Below are positions 23,756 through 25,317 of a DNA stretch of 25,317 nucleotides, one piece after another. A program made the position numbers and the translations under genes. The stretch is from an uncultured Gammaproteobacteria bacterium (lineage in GTDB: Bacteria; Pseudomonadota; Gammaproteobacteria; Nitrosococcales; Methylophagaceae), in contig CAJXPP010000006.1 of NCBI GenBank assembly GCA_913058195.1, positions 1-25,317 on the forward strand. The letters are read 5' to 3'. The notes under the pieces are model-generated. The model saw nothing but the letters and a program-made list of their open reading frames with translations, did not search any database and was not told the DNA's origin. Position 1 is the stretch's first letter, and every line of letters begins with the position of its first letter.

Positions 23756-24205
23756 ATGGCTGCTTATAAACAAAGACAACGCCGTAAACCAATGGCTGAA
23801 ATTAACGTGGTGCCCTACATCGACGTTATGCTGGTGCTGCTAATTATTTTTATGATTACAGCGCCAATGTTAACGCAAGGGGTGAAAGTTGATTTGCCTA
23901 CTGCCGCAGCAAATCCTGTCGAACCACCAGATGATAATACTGAGCCACTGGTTATTTCTGTTGATGCTGAAGGTCTCTATTATATTGCTGTTGGCGACAA
24001 GCAAGATGAGCCCGTTGACGTACAAACTTTAGCGACAAAAGTTCAAGCCGTTTTAAGACGGAACCCCAAAACACCTGTGATGGTGAAAGGTGATAGTGCC
24101 GTTAACTATGGTCAAGTAGTTACTTTGATGGTGCATTTACAGCAAGCTGGAGCACCTAGTGTCGGCTTGATTACTCAACAACCAGAGCAATCGACGCAGA
24201 AATGA
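23756..24205 (+). CDS. tolR: Tol-Pal system protein TolR
   Basis: This 149-residue ExbD/TolR-family protein has one transmembrane helix and a periplasmic domain. The helix begins INVVPYIDVMLVLLIIFM and carries the essential proton-relay aspartate at position 23, as in E. coli TolR. The periplasmic part shows LVISVDAEGLYYI and VMVKGDSAVNYGQVV. Its TGA stop overlaps the tolA ATG by 4 nt (ATGA). It works with TolQ to energise TolA. Confidence 0.98.
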   Translation: MAAYKQRQRRKPMAEINVVPYIDVMLVLLIIFMITAPMLTQGVKVDLPTAAANPVEPPDDNTEPLVISVDAEGLYYIAVGDKQDEPVDVQTLATKVQAVLRRNPKTPVMVKGDSAVNYGQVVTLMVHLQQAGAPSVGLITQQPEQSTQK

Positions 24206-25269
24206 AACCAGATTGGATTAGAAACCTTACCTCGGGCAGTTTTGCAGTATTACTGCACATTGTTTTGATCGGTTTATTTGTGTTTGGTATGGCACCCAGC
24301 TCAGAACCTAGGTTAGCATCACAACCGAAAGTGGATATTGTGCAAGCGAAGGTGTTAAATGAAGCTGATATTTTGAAAGAAATGCAGCGTCAAAAAGACA
24401 TTGAAGATACTAAGCGTGATCAAGAGAATAAGCGGCAAACTAAAATAGATAAAAAATTAGAAGAAACGCAGCAAGAATTAGCGCGTAAGGAACAAGAGTT
24501 TATCGATCAGCAAGAGCGTGCGAAGATTGAGAATAAAAAAGAACAAGAAGAGATCAAAAAGCTAGAGAAGAAACGTAAAATTCAAGAACAAAAAACTCGT
24601 GAAGCAGAGCAACTACGCCAAGATGAAGAAAAAAAAGAGCGTGTTGCAAAGGAGAAGCGTAAAGTTCAAGAACAAAAAACACGTGAAGCAGAGCAGAAAC
24701 GTAAAGTCGCAGAAGAAAAGGAATTTGAAGCACAGCAACAACGCAGAGCTGCTGAAGAAAAACGTAAACTAGCCGAAGCAGATCGTAAAGCAGAAGAACA
24801 GCGTAAAGCAGATGCTGAGAAAGCGAGTAAATTGGCAGAAGAGAAAAAACGTAAGGCAGAAGAAGCTACTAAAGCTGAGGAAAAACGTAAAATTGACGCA
24901 GAGCGTAAAGCACAGCTTGCTGAAGCAGATCGTATGCTACAAGAAAGCTTGCAAGCAGAGCAGCAAGAACAAGAGCTAAGACGTGTTGCAGGTGTGGTTG
25001 ATCAGTATTCTTTGATCATTAAACAGCGAGTTAAGCGCTACTGGATTAAAACCTCAACTGGGGAAGTAGGCTTAGAAGCCATAGTAAATGTTAGTTTGTT
25101 ACCGAGTGGAGATGTAAAACGTGTCACTATTGTTCAAGGTAGTGGTAATGCGGTGTTTGACCGTTCAGCTGAAACTGCTGTTTATAAAGCTGCTCCACTT
25201 CCGCTGCCAAGCGATCCTAAAGCTGCAGCCCAATTTCGAAATTTTCAATTTAAATTTAAACCTGAGTAG
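24202..25269 (+). CDS. tolA: Tol-Pal system protein TolA
   Basis: This 355-residue periplasm-spanning protein links the TolQR motor to TolB/Pal. Domain I is an N-terminal membrane anchor (about 11-32, FAVLLHIVLIGLFVFGMA). Domain II (about 50-265) is a long Lys/Glu/Ala-rich helix with imperfect repeats, notably QEQKTREAEQ twice, 28 codons apart. Domain III (about 265-355) is the globular C-terminal domain (VDQYSLIIKQRVKRYW to FKFKPE). The TAG stop at 25267-25269 is the last native codon before adapter; the FKPE ending resembles other TolA proteins, so the stop looks genuine. tolB and pal would follow but are not in the contig. Confidence 0.95.
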   Translation: MKPDWIRNLTSGSFAVLLHIVLIGLFVFGMAPSSEPRLASQPKVDIVQAKVLNEADILKEMQRQKDIEDTKRDQENKRQTKIDKKLEETQQELARKEQEFIDQQERAKIENKKEQEEIKKLEKKRKIQEQKTREAEQLRQDEEKKERVAKEKRKVQEQKTREAEQKRKVAEEKEFEAQQQRRAAEEKRKLAEADRKAEEQRKADAEKASKLAEEKKRKAEEATKAEEKRKIDAERKAQLAEADRMLQESLQAEQQEQELRRVAGVVDQYSLIIKQRVKRYWIKTSTGEVGLEAIVNVSLLPSGDVKRVTIVQGSGNAVFDRSAETAVYKAAPLPLPSDPKAAAQFRNFQFKFKPE

Positions 25270-25317
25270 CTGTCTCTTATACACATCTCCGAGCCCACGA
25301 GACTAGGCATGATCTCG
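25270..25317. other. Nextera (Tn5) adapter and i7 index artefact, right end
   Basis: The 19-bp Tn5 mosaic end CTGTCTCTTATACACATCT occupies 25270-25288 and the rest of the Nextera read-2 adapter runs to 25303. An 8-nt index TAGGCATG (25304-25311) and the start of the flow-cell P7 sequence, ATCTCG, follow. This is library sequence; a reading frame through it ends in the artificial peptide LLYTSPSPRD. Confidence 0.98.

Noticed and set aside
37..25269. CRISPR array, mobile element, tRNA or novel defence system
   Set aside because: I looked for regularly spaced repeats, transposase or integrase motifs, tRNA-like cloverleaf signatures and unfamiliar multi-gene cassettes and found none; nearly all intact genes belong to known families.
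25121..25306. Plus-strand open frame of 61 codons at the right end
   Set aside because: It is a shifted frame inside tolA that runs into adapter sequence; its LLYTSPSPRD end is artificial.

Overview
The window is a 25.2 kb assembled contig from a moderately AT-rich gammaproteobacterium. Evidence is the fxsA-groES-groEL block, glnE, the yebC-ruvC-ruvA-ruvB-ybgC-tolQ-tolR-tolA cluster, a DUF3391/HD-GYP protein and classical Fur-, PhoB- and sigma-32-type sites. The overall flavour suggests a marine Thiotrichales/Piscirickettsiaceae-like lineage (Methylophaga or Cycloclasticus type), but that placement is a guess. Both ends are not biological: positions 1-36 and 25270-25317 are Illumina Nextera (Tn5) adapter, so native DNA is 37-25269.

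Left part (37-7021), accessory: an azoreductase with a broken C-terminus, an intact pirin-like gene and the remains of a second pirin gene, then a tandem CDGSH iron-sulfur protein. On the minus strand lies a four-gene arsenic operon, arsR-gapdh-arsJ-acr3. A thioredoxin-type arsenate reductase (arsC) sits nearby on the plus strand, beyond a YgiM-like SH3 membrane protein. Together they predict two arsenate routes: ArsC reduces arsenate to arsenite, which Acr3 exports; GAPDH makes 1-arseno-3-phosphoglycerate, which ArsJ exports.

Middle part (7069-15648): an EAL-CBS-GGDEF protein; a phosphate-selective (OprP/OprO-like) porin preceded by a three-repeat Pho-box-like element and a 12-bp dyad that covers its Shine-Dalgarno; fxsA and groES-groEL, each with a sigma-32-type promoter; a Fur-box-controlled bfd followed by bacterioferritin; and a DUF3391/HD-GYP c-di-GMP phosphodiesterase. 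Two near-identical strong terminators close the groEL and bfr units.

Right part (15875-25269), core genome: glnE, ilvE, yebC, the Holliday-junction genes ruvC-ruvA-ruvB, and ybgC-tolQ-tolR-tolA of the Tol-Pal envelope system, tightly packed on the plus strand. tolB and pal are expected next but lie beyond the contig end.

I see no CRISPR array, tRNA, rRNA, insertion sequence or phage gene, and no convincing undescribed multi-gene system. The most unusual items are the regulatory architecture in front of the porin, the two decayed genes at the left, and a small membrane-protein-like reading frame without a good start at 14240-14338.
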